From contig NZVE01000051.1 of the NCBI GenBank assembly GCA_002697345.1, forward strand, positions 1 to 44,759: DNA of 44,759 nucleotides, written 5' to 3'. Below are positions 24,770 through 35,040 of this stretch, piece after piece. Made by a program: the position numbers and the translations under genes. Each line of letters starts with the position of its first letter. Position 1 is the first letter of the stretch. The stretch is from Paracoccaceae bacterium (GTDB taxonomy: Bacteria > Pseudomonadota > Alphaproteobacteria > Rhodobacterales > Rhodobacteraceae). Below the pieces are notes generated by a model. The model made no database searches. It had not been told where the DNA came from and worked only from the letters and a program-made list of their open reading frames with translations.

Positions 24770-25987
24770 TTAGCTTTTCTGAATTATCTTTTCTCTCTTA
24801 ACTACGTAATAAATTGAAAGCAGGCTAAAAATAGAACTAATCAACATAATTATTTGCAGAGGTTGACTACTGCTTCCACGCTCTAAAAGTGTCCCTGCAA
24901 GGCCTGCAAGAGCGGCTCCGCCACCAATCATTATAGCGCCACCGATTCCACTAGCAGTTCCTGCTAATTTAGGCCTAACTGATAGCATTCCAGCCTGAGC
25001 ATTGGGTAGTACCAGTCCATTCCCAAATCCCACAAACATACAGAAACTAAAGAACACGATTGGGCCATCCAAAATACTAGAAGTAATTACTAAAGAAAGA
25101 AGCATTCCTGTAAAAAGTACAACGGTACCAATCATAATAAGTTTATTAATTCCAAACTTTGTTGAATAAAGTCCGGTAATAAGGTTTCCCAGTAAGTAAC
25201 CTACTGCAGGTATGCCAAACAGTAAGCCAGTCATAGTTGGAGGCAGTTTATAGATAACGGTTGCGACATATGGAGCTCCTCCAAGAAACGCAAAAAAAGT
25301 TCCTGATGCAAAGGCTGCTGCTAAAGCATAACCCCAAAATCTTCTTGCTGAGAACAGTTCTGGGTATTGTTTTACCTGAGTTAAAAAACTTTGTCCTTTA
25401 GATGAATTTGTCTCACCTTGGTCGAACCAAAGAAGAATCCAGAAAAACAAACCAAATACTGCCATAAATCCAAAATTTGCACGCCACCCGAGATATGTAT
25501 CAATAATACCACCAAGTGCTGGAGCAAACATTGGTACTAGTGCCATACCCATGGTTACATAACCAATCATTGAAGCAGATTTGTCTTGTGCTACCGTGTC
25601 TCTAATAATTGCTCTACTTAGAACCATACCGATTGCAACGATTGCTTGTATCATCCTAAATATCAAAAAAGTCTCAATGTTTTGAGAAAAATAACATCCC
25701 ACAGATGCCAGTACAAATATTGCAACGCCTACTAATGTACAGGCTCGTCGTCCATATTTGTCTGAAATCGGTCCAATAAAAAATTGTGTAATAGCTGTAA
25801 AGCCAAGGTACAGTGATACTGATAACTGCATAACACTATATTCTGTCTCTAGATCTATCGTCATTTGAGGTAATGACGGTAGAAACATATTCATACTAAG
25901 AGCACCAATTCCTGATAATAGGATGAGTGTGGATATATGTGGTGGAGTTCTATTATTTAAAAACATAGGTTTTAAGGAATTATTCAT
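24770..25987 (-). CDS. Bcr/CflA family multidrug efflux MFS transporter
   Basis: A 405-residue major facilitator with about 12 membrane segments. The MFS motif A is GPISDKYGRRACTLVG (about 72-87), and the N-terminal FLPSLPQMTIDLETEY is the usual Bcr/CflA beginning, as is the SRAIIRDTVAQDKSASMIGY segment (about 122-141). ALVPMFAPALGGIID and FGNGLVLPNAQAGML are also family motifs. Members export drugs or small peptides using the proton gradient. The start is ATG 25987, about 177 bases from the divergent pccB start, so the two share a control region. Confidence 0.88.
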   Translation of the reverse strand: MNNSLKPMFLNNRTPPHISTLILLSGIGALSMNMFLPSLPQMTIDLETEYSVMQLSVSLYLGFTAITQFFIGPISDKYGRRACTLVGVAIFVLASVGCYFSQNIETFLIFRMIQAIVAIGMVLSRAIIRDTVAQDKSASMIGYVTMGMALVPMFAPALGGIIDTYLGWRANFGFMAVFGLFFWILLWFDQGETNSSKGQSFLTQVKQYPELFSARRFWGYALAAAFASGTFFAFLGGAPYVATVIYKLPPTMTGLLFGIPAVGYLLGNLITGLYSTKFGINKLIMIGTVVLFTGMLLSLVITSSILDGPIVFFSFCMFVGFGNGLVLPNAQAGMLSVRPKLAGTASGIGGAIMIGGGAALAGLAGTLLERGSSSQPLQIIMLISSIFSLLSIYYVVKREKIIQKS

Positions 25988-26163
25988 CCATTGACATAGT
26001 ACTGTTTGATAAGATTTTGCAATATAGTTTTGTATAATAATGGTAATTTCTATTTTATTTTTAATAACAAATAATAAAATAGATCAGTAATATCTAATTA
26101 GGATCTTTTTTACTTTCTTTAACAATGTATAGTAAAGTCACATGGATTGGAGGCTTGAAAATA

Positions 26164-27696
26164 TTGGAAGATATAAAACGCAATTTAGAGGAACGACGAG
26201 AACTTGCCAGAAGAGGTGGTGGTGAAAAACGGATAGCAGCACAGCATGCAAAAGGGAAATTGACAGCCCGAGAGCGGATCGACCTTTTACTTGATGATGA
26301 TAGTTTTGAGGAGTTTGACATGTTTGTTAAACACAGATCTACAGAATTTGGGATGCAGAATGATAGACCATCTGGCGATGGAGTAGTTACTGGTTGGGGT
26401 ACTATTCATGGCAGACAAATATATGTATTTTCTCAGGACTTCACTGTTTTTGGAGGTTCTCTATCTGAGACGCATGCAAAAAAAATATGTAAAATAATGG
26501 ATATGGCAATTCGAAACAAGGCCCCTATCATAGGAATAAATGACTCTGGTGGTGCGCGAATTCAAGAAGGTGTAGCCTCATTGGCTGGTTATGCAGAAGT
26601 CTTTCAACGAAATGTTTTGGCTAGTGGAGTCGTCCCACAAATATCTCTTATTATGGGGCCATGTGCTGGTGGTGCAGTTTACTCACCAGCAATGACAGAT
26701 TTTATTTTTATGGTTAAGGATACAAGCTATATGTTTGTTACTGGTCCTGAAGTAGTAAAAACTGTTACAAATGAGATAGTATCAGCGGAAGAATTAGGTG
26801 GTGCAACAACACATACAACAAAATCTTCTGTTGCTGACTGTGCGTATGAAAATGATATGGTGACAATAGCTGAAACTAGAAGATTTATGAACTTCCTACC
26901 AGCAAATAACAGATCTAAGTCTCCCATTTTTCCATTCCATGATGACATAAATAGGGTTGAGATTAGTTTGGATACGTTAATCCCAGACAACCCGAATACA
27001 CCTTATGATATGAAAGAGTTAATTCTTAAACTGAGCGATGATGGTGATTTTTTTGAGATTCAAGAAAATTTTGCAAAAAACATTTTGATAGGTTTTATAC
27101 GTTTGGAGGGCCGAACTATCGGAGTTGTAGCTAATCAACCTTTGGTCTTAGCGGGTTGTTTAGATATTGATTCATCAAAAAAAGCTGCTCGGTTTGTACG
27201 CTTTTGTGATGCTTTCGAGATTCCGATACTAACACTAGTGGATGTTCCAGGCTTTTTACCCGGCACAGGGCAGGAGCATAATGGAGTTATTAAACATGGT
27301 GCTAAGTTGTTATTTGCTTACGGTGAGGCAACGGTACCTAAAGTAACTTTAATTACAAGGAAGGCGTATGGTGGGGCTTATGATGTTATGGCTTCAAAGC
27401 ATTTACGAGGAGATTTTAATTACGCTTGGCCTACTGCAGAAATAGCAGTAATGGGCTCCAAGGGTGCGGTTGAAATCTTATATAAATCAGATCAAAATGA
27501 CCCAAAAAAAACTTTAAAACAGATTGCTGAATATGAAGAGAAATTCGCTAATCCCTTCATCGCAGCAGAACGTGGTTTCATTGATGATATAATTGTCCCT
27601 AGGAACTCTCGTCGTCGTATAGCGAGGGCTTTCACTTCTCTTCGAGGAAAGGATTTAAAAAACCCTTGGAAAAAGCATGATAATATCCCTCTTTAA
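26164..27696 (+). CDS. pccB: propionyl-CoA carboxylase beta subunit (carboxyltransferase)
   Basis: The start is best placed at TTG 26164: GGAGG at 26149-26153 lies 10 bases upstream and the product ([19 protein letters not shown]) aligns with the usual N-terminus and has the usual 510 residues. Upstream ATG at 26125 would add 13 unusual residues and lacks a ribosome-binding site. Family segments: [35 protein letters not shown] (acyl-CoA side), [27 protein letters not shown] and [18 protein letters not shown]. The subunit transfers the carboxyl group from biotin to propionyl-CoA to give (S)-methylmalonyl-CoA. pccA and the mutase follow. Confidence 0.93.
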   Translation: MEDIKRNLEERRELARRGGGEKRIAAQHAKGKLTARERIDLLLDDDSFEEFDMFVKHRSTEFGMQNDRPSGDGVVTGWGTIHGRQIYVFSQDFTVFGGSLSETHAKKICKIMDMAIRNKAPIIGINDSGGARIQEGVASLAGYAEVFQRNVLASGVVPQISLIMGPCAGGAVYSPAMTDFIFMVKDTSYMFVTGPEVVKTVTNEIVSAEELGGATTHTTKSSVADCAYENDMVTIAETRRFMNFLPANNRSKSPIFPFHDDINRVEISLDTLIPDNPNTPYDMKELILKLSDDGDFFEIQENFAKNILIGFIRLEGRTIGVVANQPLVLAGCLDIDSSKKAARFVRFCDAFEIPILTLVDVPGFLPGTGQEHNGVIKHGAKLLFAYGEATVPKVTLITRKAYGGAYDVMASKHLRGDFNYAWPTAEIAVMGSKGAVEILYKSDQNDPKKTLKQIAEYEEKFANPFIAAERGFIDDIIVPRNSRRRIARAFTSLRGKDLKNPWKKHDNIPL

Positions 27697-27931
27697 GTAC
27701 TTACTTAGTTTTTGATATAAAAAAATATTTTATGTTTTATATAATATTGTATATCATCTTCTGTGATAAGATGAATAAAATTGGCTCTAAATAACTCTAT
27801 TTTTAGTATAAAATTAGTATTTAAGAATGTAGTATGTTCTTATATTGCAATTTGATTATCAACAAAGTATTAAAAGAATAAGTTGATAAATATTCAGCTT
27901 TGAACTTTGAGCAGTTATATAGGAGACTAAA

Positions 27932-28048
27932 ATGTCTAGAAGCATAAAAATAGTATTGGCATTAGGATTTGTAGCCTTTCTTGGGGCGTGTTCTACAACT
28001 CAGGCAGTTGAAGATGTTAAATCAGAGCCAGTACTTAGTAAGTACTAA
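27932..28048 (+). CDS. small lipoprotein within the propionyl-CoA cluster
   Basis: A 38-residue open frame: MSRSIKIVLALGFVAFLGAC followed by STTQAVEDVKSEPVLSKY. It has an AGGAG ribosome-binding site 6 bases upstream of the ATG and a lipobox LGAC, so the mature product would be a lipid-anchored peptide of about 19 residues. From memory, roseobacter pcc clusters carry a similar tiny lipoprotein ending in EPVF.GKY between pccB and pccA, which supports that it is real. Function unknown. Confidence 0.75.
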   Translation: MSRSIKIVLALGFVAFLGACSTTQAVEDVKSEPVLSKY

Positions 28049-28119
28049 TCTTATTGAAGAATGGGTTTTGAAGTCCATTCTTCACAATTCCCCTGTCTTT
28101 TTTACCCCGGAGTAAGGCA

Positions 28120-28473
28120 TTGATAAAACATAAGGGGTTTCCATCCAGACTCGTTGGCACAGATTTTCAGTTCACGGTGCGTCGTGAAAATAAGTTGGGT
28201 GCGAGTAAAATTTTACGACGAGAGCGTTACCTTGATAGGAAACCTGCTGATAAAAAAGCGGACGCCGGGTTCCTTAATGCTATTTGGCAATATTTTGGTG
28301 AGTCAACTTTTGAAAGAGGCAATTTAGATGCGGGTAGGCTCTCATGGTTGTTTGAAAGAGAGATAGTTGCTGCAACCGATCCTTTTGATCCGGAGAGTTA
28401 TTCTGCACTTTTAAAAGTAAGTAAGGTTGTAGCAGAACATTCCTTTCCAGACCTTCTTAAGGAAAATGATTAA
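28120..28473 (+). CDS. conserved hypothetical protein between pccB and pccA
   Basis: A 117-residue soluble, charged protein starting at TTG 28120 (GGAG at 28109-28112, 7 bases upstream). It has no signal peptide, membrane helix or motif that I recognise. Visible features are a basic segment KILRRERYLDRKPADKKA (about 30-47), an aromatic patch NAIWQYFGESTFERG and an acidic C-terminal half ending VVAEHSFPDLLKEND. Its place in the pcc operon, 52 bases before pccA, suggests a link to propionyl-CoA metabolism, but nothing in the sequence shows what it does. Confidence 0.6.
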   Translation: MIKHKGFPSRLVGTDFQFTVRRENKLGASKILRRERYLDRKPADKKADAGFLNAIWQYFGESTFERGNLDAGRLSWLFEREIVAATDPFDPESYSALLKVSKVVAEHSFPDLLKEND

Positions 28474-28525
28474 AGATACACAACCTTTCGATAAGGTAAG
28501 CCAATAGAATATTAGGGTTATTAAA

Positions 28526-30526
28526 ATGTTCAAAAAAATATTAATTGCTAATAGAGGTGAGATAGCTTGTAGAATAATTAAAACAGCAAAGAAACTAGGT
28601 ATAAAGACTGTTGCAGTTTATTCAGACGCTGATTTAAATTCACTACATGTTGAGATGGCGGATGAAGCAATAAATATTGGTCCAGCTTTAGTTAGCGCGT
28701 CCTATCTTTCTATAGAAAAAATTATTTGGGCTGCACAAGAAACTGGTGCTGAGGCTATTCACCCTGGATATGGATTCTTATCAGAAAATCCAAAATTCCC
28801 TATTGCCTTAGAGAAAGTGGGAATAATATTCATAGGTCCCCCTGTAGAAGCTATTAAATCCATGGGTGATAAAATTACTTCTAAAGAATTAGCAAAAAAA
28901 GCTGGTGTAAGTATAGTCCCTGGTCATATGGGTTTAATAAAAACGGTTGAGAAGGCCGTAGAAATATCTATGGAAATTGGATATCCTGTTATGATCAAAG
29001 CGAGCGCCGGTGGTGGTGGGAAAGGCATGAGAGTTGCCTGGAATGATAATGAGGTGAAAGAAGGTTTTTATGCTTCAAAAAATGAAGCTGCAAATTCCTT
29101 TGGAGATGATCGCCTCTTTATTGAAAAATATATCGTAGAGCCGCGGCATATAGAGATCCAAATTTTGGGTGATTCACATAATAATCTTGTACACTTAGGT
29201 GAGAGAGAATGCTCCATCCAAAGGCGAAATCAAAAAGTAATAGAGGAGGCTCCATCCACTTTTATAGACAAAAAAACTCGAACAAAAATGGGAGAGCAAG
29301 CTTGTAAGCTAGCTAAAGCTGTGAGTTACACAAGTGCTGGAACAGTTGAGTTTATAGTTGATAAAGATAAGAACTTTTATTTTTTAGAAATGAATACCAG
29401 GTTACAGGTGGAGCACCCCGTTACTGAACTTATTACTGGAATAGACCTTGTAGAAGAAATGATTAAAATAGCTCAAGGAAAGCAGATTTCATTCACACAA
29501 GATGATATAAGGTTGAGTGGTTGGGCTATTGAAAGCAGATTATATGCAGAAGATCCTTATAGAAATTTTTTACCATCAATAGGACGTCTCACCCGTTACC
29601 GACCTCCAAATGAATTAACACTTCCTGAACTTGTTGTGAGAAATGATACCGGGGTAACAGAAGGCGGTGAAATTTCAATTTTTTATGACCCAATGATTGC
29701 CAAGCTTTGTACGTGGGCGAAAAGTAGGCCCGAAGCTATAAAACTTATGCAAGATTCTTTAGATAATTTTGAGATCGAGGGAGTTGGTCATAACTTGCCC
29801 TTTCTTTCAGCGGTTATGGGCCACCCTAGGTTTTTTAGCGGTGATATTACTACTGCTTTTATTGAGGAAGAGTACCAAGAAGGTTTTGTTGGAGTGGAGT
29901 TGGAAAAAAAAGACCTTCGGTCATTATCTTCCGCAATAGCTTCAATACATATTTTTAAGGAGATTAGAAAATCTAATATTTCTGGTAGAGTTAATGACAG
30001 AGTAGAGGCTGTTGGAGAAGATTGGCATGTGTCTGTTCAAGGTGTCCAAAACCAAGTAAAAGTTGTTAAGAGTGAAAATGAAGTGTTGGTTCAATATACT
30101 GACTTAGAAACACAAAAAGTAAATTTTAAATGGTCACCGGGAGACGTTCTGGTGAAGTTTATAATTAACGGAGAAAAATACTCTTTAAAGGTAAATAATA
30201 TAATTGACGGATACCGAGTTAGATTTAGAGGGGCAGACTTAAAGGTACTAGTAAAGACATCTAAACAAGTGCAGATGTCTTTATTGATGTTAGAAAAAAA
30301 AGAGGCGGATACATCAAAAAGCTTACTATGCCCAATGCCAGGTTTAGTTACATCAATTGATGTTTCTGAGGGTGACGAGTTTGAGCAAGGCCAAACTTTA
30401 TGTACTATCGAGGCGATGAAGATGGAAAACATGCTAAAAGCCGAGAAAAAAGGGGTAGTTAAGACTATATTAGCCCGAGTTAACCAAAGTATTTCAGTAG
30501 ATCAGTTGATTATGGAGTTTGAATAA
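28526..30526 (+). CDS. pccA: propionyl-CoA carboxylase alpha subunit (biotin carboxylase + BCCP)
   Basis: A 666-residue biotin-dependent carboxylase subunit. Residues 1-450 form biotin carboxylase: KILIANRGEIACRII at the start, the glycine-rich ATP loop KASAGGGGKGMRVAW (about 157-171), FIEKYIVEPRHIEIQ and EMNTRLQVEHPVTE. A linker/BT region (about 455-590) joins it to PccB. The C-terminal BCCP domain has the biotinylation motif EAMKMEN with Lys632. It carboxylates biotin using ATP and bicarbonate and works with PccB. Length agrees with the PccA family. Confidence 0.95.
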   Translation: MFKKILIANRGEIACRIIKTAKKLGIKTVAVYSDADLNSLHVEMADEAINIGPALVSASYLSIEKIIWAAQETGAEAIHPGYGFLSENPKFPIALEKVGIIFIGPPVEAIKSMGDKITSKELAKKAGVSIVPGHMGLIKTVEKAVEISMEIGYPVMIKASAGGGGKGMRVAWNDNEVKEGFYASKNEAANSFGDDRLFIEKYIVEPRHIEIQILGDSHNNLVHLGERECSIQRRNQKVIEEAPSTFIDKKTRTKMGEQACKLAKAVSYTSAGTVEFIVDKDKNFYFLEMNTRLQVEHPVTELITGIDLVEEMIKIAQGKQISFTQDDIRLSGWAIESRLYAEDPYRNFLPSIGRLTRYRPPNELTLPELVVRNDTGVTEGGEISIFYDPMIAKLCTWAKSRPEAIKLMQDSLDNFEIEGVGHNLPFLSAVMGHPRFFSGDITTAFIEEEYQEGFVGVELEKKDLRSLSSAIASIHIFKEIRKSNISGRVNDRVEAVGEDWHVSVQGVQNQVKVVKSENEVLVQYTDLETQKVNFKWSPGDVLVKFIINGEKYSLKVNNIIDGYRVRFRGADLKVLVKTSKQVQMSLLMLEKKEADTSKSLLCPMPGLVTSIDVSEGDEFEQGQTLCTIEAMKMENMLKAEKKGVVKTILARVNQSISVDQLIMEFE

Positions 30527-30551
30527 TAGTAAAAATTTGATGGTTCTTTAA

Positions 30552-30998
30552 TCAGTTTTTATACAGTAATTTCATTTCCTGTTTTCTAAGAGGCATTTTA
30601 TCAATACTCCTAGAAATCTCACGGATACTCCAGGGGCTGGACTTACGTAGAGAAATTTTTCCATCTTTGGCTATTAGTATAAAAGAGAAGCCTTTTGGTC
30701 GAAGCTTTGATCTAGTCAAGTTAGCTGGAATAGGGTTTGTATCGGTGAAGACGATTACATCTCTTTCTACCAGTTGAGTGGGCCTAGTACGTAATAGTTT
30801 TATTTGACCAACAAAGTTTGGATCTTCTGGATTATCAGCGAATACAATAATAACTCTCTTCTGCCATAAAAAATTATTTAAACCAATAGAAGAGCCATTT
30901 GAGGAGTTTAAATCTATAATTAATAAATCGTTTGAATCCTCAGCGGTGGCTTGGCCAAAGTTGAATAATAATATAGAAACTAATAAAAGGTATTTCAT
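30552..30998 (-). CDS. DUF4174 secreted protein
   Basis: A 148-residue protein with a signal peptide MKYLLLVSILLFNFGQATA (cleavage near ATA-E). The rest (about residues 40-140: RVIIVFADNPEDPNFVGQIK, IVFTDTNPIPANLTRSKLRP, LIAKDGKISLRKSSPW) is the DUF4174 family, thioredoxin-like in overall pattern but with no CxxC motif visible. It lies between pccA and the mutase on the opposite strand, an order that I recall from many Rhodobacterales. Role unknown. Confidence 0.85.
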   Translation of the reverse strand: MKYLLLVSILLFNFGQATAEDSNDLLIIDLNSSNGSSIGLNNFLWQKRVIIVFADNPEDPNFVGQIKLLRTRPTQLVERDVIVFTDTNPIPANLTRSKLRPKGFSFILIAKDGKISLRKSSPWSIREISRSIDKMPLRKQEMKLLYKN

Positions 30999-31116
30999 GG
31001 AATCTCCTAGGGTTTCTGTCTACAGAAGTTTTTTATTAAATATAAGTACCTAATAACGAGGACAAAACTTAAAGAGTAGTGTAAAATCTTTTTGATAACC
31101 TTTAAGGACTAAAAAT

Positions 31117-33255
31117 ATGATGTCAGAAAAGAAAAAATGGGAACTAAATTTAAAGGCTGAATCTTCTAAAAGCAATGTTGAAGACTTAACGTGGGTTAGC
31201 CCTGAAGGTATTCCAATTTTTCCACTCTATACTAAAGAAGATTCGGATGACCTTCCTCATCTAGGATCAGTTCCGGGTGAAGAACCATTCGTTCGTGGAA
31301 CAAGAACAACAATGTATGTGGGTAGACCCTGGACCATCAGGCAATATGCTGGATTTTCTACTGCTGAGGAATCGAACGAGTTTTATAAAAAAGCGCTTAA
31401 GGCAGGGCAGCAAGGTGTTTCCGTTGCTTTTGATTTAGCGACTCATCGAGGGTATGATAGTGATCATGAACGTGTCGAGGGGGATGTGGGTAAAGCTGGT
31501 GTCGCCATTGATAGTGTAGAAGACATGAAAATATTATTTAAAAATATTCCTCTGGATAAAGTTAGTGTCTCCATGACTATGAATGGGGCTGTTATTCCAG
31601 TATTAGCGTCTTTTATAGTTGCTGGAGAAGAACAAGGTGTAAGTAAATCTGACCTATCTGGAACAATTCAAAATGATATATTAAAAGAGTTTATGGTAAG
31701 AAATACCTATATTTACCCTCCTGAACCATCAATGAGAATTGTGGCGGACATAATTGAGTATACTTCAAAGCAAATGCCTAAGTTTAACTCAATTTCTATT
31801 TCTGGGTACCACATGCAAGAAGCTGGAGCAAATCTAGTCCAAGAACTCGCTTTCACTTTGGCAGACGGAAAGGAGTACGTAACTGCTGCCATTAAAAGGG
31901 GTATGGATGTTGACTCGTTTGCGGGTCGGCTATCTTTTTTCTTTGCAATTGGTATGAATTTTTTTATGGAAATCGCGAAGCTTAGAGCAGCAAGGCTTTT
32001 ATGGCATAGGATTATGAAAGAATTTAACCCAAAGAATGAAAAGTCATTAATGCTTAGGACACACTGTCAAACCTCTGGTGTGTCGTTGCAGGCACAAGAC
32101 CCGTACAATAACATTGTTAGAACTTCCTATGAAGCTATGAGTGCAGTTTTAGGAGGAACTCAATCTCTCCACACTAATAGTTTTGATGAGGCAATGGCGT
32201 TACCAACAAGTTTTTCAAGCCGTGTTGCAAGGAATACCCAATTAATTCTTCAAAATGAAACTAAAGTTACGACTGTTATAGATCCACTCGCTGGCTCTTA
32301 TTATATTGAAAAATTGACATCGGACCTGGCAGAAGAAGCATGGAAATTAATTTTGGAGATTGATGAATTAGGGGGGATGACGAAGGCAGTAGCCTCAGGT
32401 ATGCCAAAGTTGAAAATTGAAGAGGCTGCGGCCAAAAGGCAGGCAGCAGTTGATCGCGGCGAGGAAATTATTGTTGGGGTAAATAAGTTTAAACCAGATC
32501 AGGAGACTGTCGTAGATATACTTGATGTAGATAATATTGCTGTGCGAGATTCACAGATAAGAAGGCTCAAAAAAGTTAAGAAATCAAGAGATCCAAAAAA
32601 ATGCGAAGCGGCTTTAAATGATCTTGAGGAAGCGGCTTCGTCAGGAAACGGAAATTTACTTGATTTTGCGATTAAAGCAGCCAGAGTGAGAGCCACCGTG
32701 GGAGAAATCAGTATGGCTATGGAAGTTCCTTTTGGACGACATAAGGCTGAAAATCGAATGTTATCTGGAGTATATGGAGCTGCATATGCCACTGATGAAA
32801 ATTTTTTAAACATACAAAAATCTATTGAAAGCTTTGTAGAAGTTGAAGGTAGGCGACCAAGAATTTTAGTTGTAAAAATGGGGCAAGACGGACATGATAG
32901 AGGAGCTAAAGTTATTGCTACGGCATTTGCAGATATTGGTTTTGATGTTGATGTCGGTCCTCTATTTCAAACGCCAGCAGAAGCGGCTCAAGATGCTATA
33001 GATAATGATGTTCATATTATTGGAATTAGCTCTCAGGCAGCAGGTCACAAGACACTTGCTCCTAAGTTAATAGAGGCTCTTCATGAAAATGATGCATCTG
33101 AAATAATTGTAATTTGTGGAGGCGTTATTCCTCAACAAGATCATGAGTTCCTTTATAGAAAAGGAGTTAAGGCAATTTTCGGGCCAGGTACAAATATTCC
33201 AGATGCCGCCCAAGCAGTGTTAAATTTAATTCAAACCAATAAAAGTCAAAAATAA
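31117..33255 (+). CDS. scpA: methylmalonyl-CoA mutase (B12-dependent)
   Basis: A 712-residue single-chain mutase. The TIM-barrel substrate domain (about 25-560) has [57 protein letters not shown] and [19 protein letters not shown]. The C-terminal B12 domain (about 570-712) has the base-off signature [11 protein letters not shown], with the cobalt-binding His, and [12 protein letters not shown] and GGVIPQQD. It converts (R)-methylmalonyl-CoA to succinyl-CoA, the last step of the pathway begun by PccAB. The start is ATG-ATG; AAGGA lies just upstream. The methylmalonyl-CoA epimerase gene is not in this window. Confidence 0.95.
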   Translation: MMSEKKKWELNLKAESSKSNVEDLTWVSPEGIPIFPLYTKEDSDDLPHLGSVPGEEPFVRGTRTTMYVGRPWTIRQYAGFSTAEESNEFYKKALKAGQQGVSVAFDLATHRGYDSDHERVEGDVGKAGVAIDSVEDMKILFKNIPLDKVSVSMTMNGAVIPVLASFIVAGEEQGVSKSDLSGTIQNDILKEFMVRNTYIYPPEPSMRIVADIIEYTSKQMPKFNSISISGYHMQEAGANLVQELAFTLADGKEYVTAAIKRGMDVDSFAGRLSFFFAIGMNFFMEIAKLRAARLLWHRIMKEFNPKNEKSLMLRTHCQTSGVSLQAQDPYNNIVRTSYEAMSAVLGGTQSLHTNSFDEAMALPTSFSSRVARNTQLILQNETKVTTVIDPLAGSYYIEKLTSDLAEEAWKLILEIDELGGMTKAVASGMPKLKIEEAAAKRQAAVDRGEEIIVGVNKFKPDQETVVDILDVDNIAVRDSQIRRLKKVKKSRDPKKCEAALNDLEEAASSGNGNLLDFAIKAARVRATVGEISMAMEVPFGRHKAENRMLSGVYGAAYATDENFLNIQKSIESFVEVEGRRPRILVVKMGQDGHDRGAKVIATAFADIGFDVDVGPLFQTPAEAAQDAIDNDVHIIGISSQAAGHKTLAPKLIEALHENDASEIIVICGGVIPQQDHEFLYRKGVKAIFGPGTNIPDAAQAVLNLIQTNKSQK

Positions 33256-33276
33256 AAATACTTTTAAGGATATTTA

Positions 33277-34338
33277 ATGGGATTACTTTCTCATAATAAA
33301 TTTAAATACGCGTTGATAATACTTTTGGGATTGTTTATTTTTCTATGGTACTTTTTGCACGCTTTAACACCGTTTATAGTAGGAGGCGTGATAGCTTACC
33401 TTTTAGACCCGTTAATAAAACGTTTAGAAAAGTTAGGGGTAAAACGGCTGTTTTCTGTTATTTTGATTTGTTTATTATTCTTGAGTACTTTGGTTTGTGC
33501 AGTGTTGTTTATTTTTCCAATCATTTTTCAACAACTATTAGAACTGTTTAAGAGCACCCCATCATATATCTTCGCCTTTCAGGAGTACTTTTTTAATAAT
33601 TTTCCAAGTTTGCAGGACAAAACGCCAATTTTGAGTGAATCTTTGAATGGCTTTAGTGAAATGATAGAATCCAAGGGAGTCTATCTAGCTCAGGCTCTAG
33701 TTACTTCAACAGTTGGGTTGGTAAATATCTTTACATTTTTCCTTATTGTTCCTGTAGTAACGTTCTACCTACTATTAGATTGGACTATTTTAATTGAAAA
33801 GTTAAATGGATTAGTGCCAAAAAAATATAACTCTGATATAAAAATAATTGCTTTGGAAATTGATAAGACGTTAGCAAGTTTTGTGCGAGGGCAGTTATTT
33901 ATTTGTTTAATCCTTAGCATTTACTATGCTGTAGCGTTAATGTTCTTAGGGATTAAATTTGCTATTTTAGTAGGAATTTTTGCTGGTATATTTTCACTTA
34001 TTCCATATGTTGGGTTTGTCTTTGGAGGAGGAATTGCTATAGTTCTTGCGATGGTTCAATTTTGGGATAACCCAATTTGGATAGGGGCTGTCGGTTTTGT
34101 ATTTTTGATTGGACAGGTTGTTGAAGGTAATATTCTTTCACCGATACTAATAGGAAAAAATATTGGGCTGCATCCGGTTTCACTTTTACTGTCTTTATCA
34201 ATTTTTTCTTTCTTGTTTGGTTTTACAGGATTAATTGTTGGTGTTCCAATAGCTGCAATAATTGGTGTTTTACTACGTCTTCTAATTGTTAGCTATAAAA
34301 AGACAGATTTTTATAATGAGCTAGATCAGACTGATTAG
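33277..34338 (+). CDS. AI-2E family transporter (PerM-like permease)
   Basis: A 353-residue membrane protein with about eight hydrophobic segments. N-terminus HALTPFIVGGVIAYLLDPL (about 28-46), the soluble loop around 100-140, the conserved PYVGFVFGGGIAIV region (about 248-261), then EGNILSPILIGKNIGLHP, are family marks. AI-2E proteins include the AI-2 exporter TqsA and PerM-like permeases, and substrates are mostly unknown. AAGGA precedes the ATG. The stop directly precedes the hdaA start, so the two are co-translated; perM-hdaA pairs are common in alphaproteobacteria. Confidence 0.85.
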   Translation: MGLLSHNKFKYALIILLGLFIFLWYFLHALTPFIVGGVIAYLLDPLIKRLEKLGVKRLFSVILICLLFLSTLVCAVLFIFPIIFQQLLELFKSTPSYIFAFQEYFFNNFPSLQDKTPILSESLNGFSEMIESKGVYLAQALVTSTVGLVNIFTFFLIVPVVTFYLLLDWTILIEKLNGLVPKKYNSDIKIIALEIDKTLASFVRGQLFICLILSIYYAVALMFLGIKFAILVGIFAGIFSLIPYVGFVFGGGIAIVLAMVQFWDNPIWIGAVGFVFLIGQVVEGNILSPILIGKNIGLHPVSLLLSLSIFSFLFGFTGLIVGVPIAAIIGVLLRLLIVSYKKTDFYNELDQTD

Positions 34339-35010
34339 ATGAGCAATCAATTATCATTTTCTCTTCCAAAAAAAGAAATTCTCGATCAAGATAATTATTT
34401 TGTGTCTCAGGCAAACCAAAGTGCCGTATCCTTGATAGAAGACTGGATTAATTGGCCCTCAAGGAAATTAATTTTAGTCGGCTCTGAAGGTTCAGGGAAG
34501 ACTCATCTTGGTCATCTTTGGGCTTCCCAAGTTGGCGCCACCATTATTAATGCAAAAACTTTGACGGATGAACAAATTAATGAACTCTCTAAGACACCAG
34601 TTTTAGTTGAAGATATAAACGAAGTTCAGAGAAACCAGCCTGTTGAAGTAGTACTTTTCCATTTACATAATCTGCTATATTCTGAAGGCCATAGCCTTTT
34701 AATGACATCTCAAATATTACCTGGTAGATTGGACTTTTTGCTTAAAGACTTGCAGAGTAGAGTGGAAGCTTCGGCAATTGCAAGACTATACCCTGTTGAT
34801 GATGATTTGCTTAGAGCTATTTTGATTAAAATGTTTGCTGATAGACAAATTCATTTTTCTGATAAATTATTGGCTTACGTATTACCTCGAGTAGAGAGAA
34901 GCTATACAGCGGCTAAGCTATTTGTTGAGGAAGTGGATTCAAAGGCAATGGCAGAGAGTCGAGTTATTGGAAAAAGATTAGTGAGGGATATATTAGAGGC
35001 TCGTGGGTGA
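34339..35010 (+). CDS. hdaA: HdaA, DnaA-like ATPase for regulatory inactivation of DnaA
   Basis: A 223-residue protein that has only the AAA+ core of DnaA. The Walker A is LVGSEGSGKTHLGHLWA (about 48-64), a Walker B-like segment is PVLVEDIN, and there is an arginine-containing LQSRVEASAIARLYP block. The DnaA domain IV that binds DnaA boxes is missing, so it cannot start replication itself. By analogy with Caulobacter HdaA and E. coli Hda, it helps DnaA hydrolyse its ATP. No spacing from the upstream permease (TAG ATG). Confidence 0.85.
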   Translation: MSNQLSFSLPKKEILDQDNYFVSQANQSAVSLIEDWINWPSRKLILVGSEGSGKTHLGHLWASQVGATIINAKTLTDEQINELSKTPVLVEDINEVQRNQPVEVVLFHLHNLLYSEGHSLLMTSQILPGRLDFLLKDLQSRVEASAIARLYPVDDDLLRAILIKMFADRQIHFSDKLLAYVLPRVERSYTAAKLFVEEVDSKAMAESRVIGKRLVRDILEARG

Positions 35011-35040
35011 AAGTAGCTCTGTTTTGAGGAATTATATAGC

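Noticed and set aside
27755-27773. Hairpin CATCTT-N7-AAGATG after pccB
   Set aside because: Six AT-rich base pairs with no T-run following on the plus strand; too weak to call a terminator or a riboswitch, and the rest of 27697-27931 is plain AT-rich DNA with no further feature seen.
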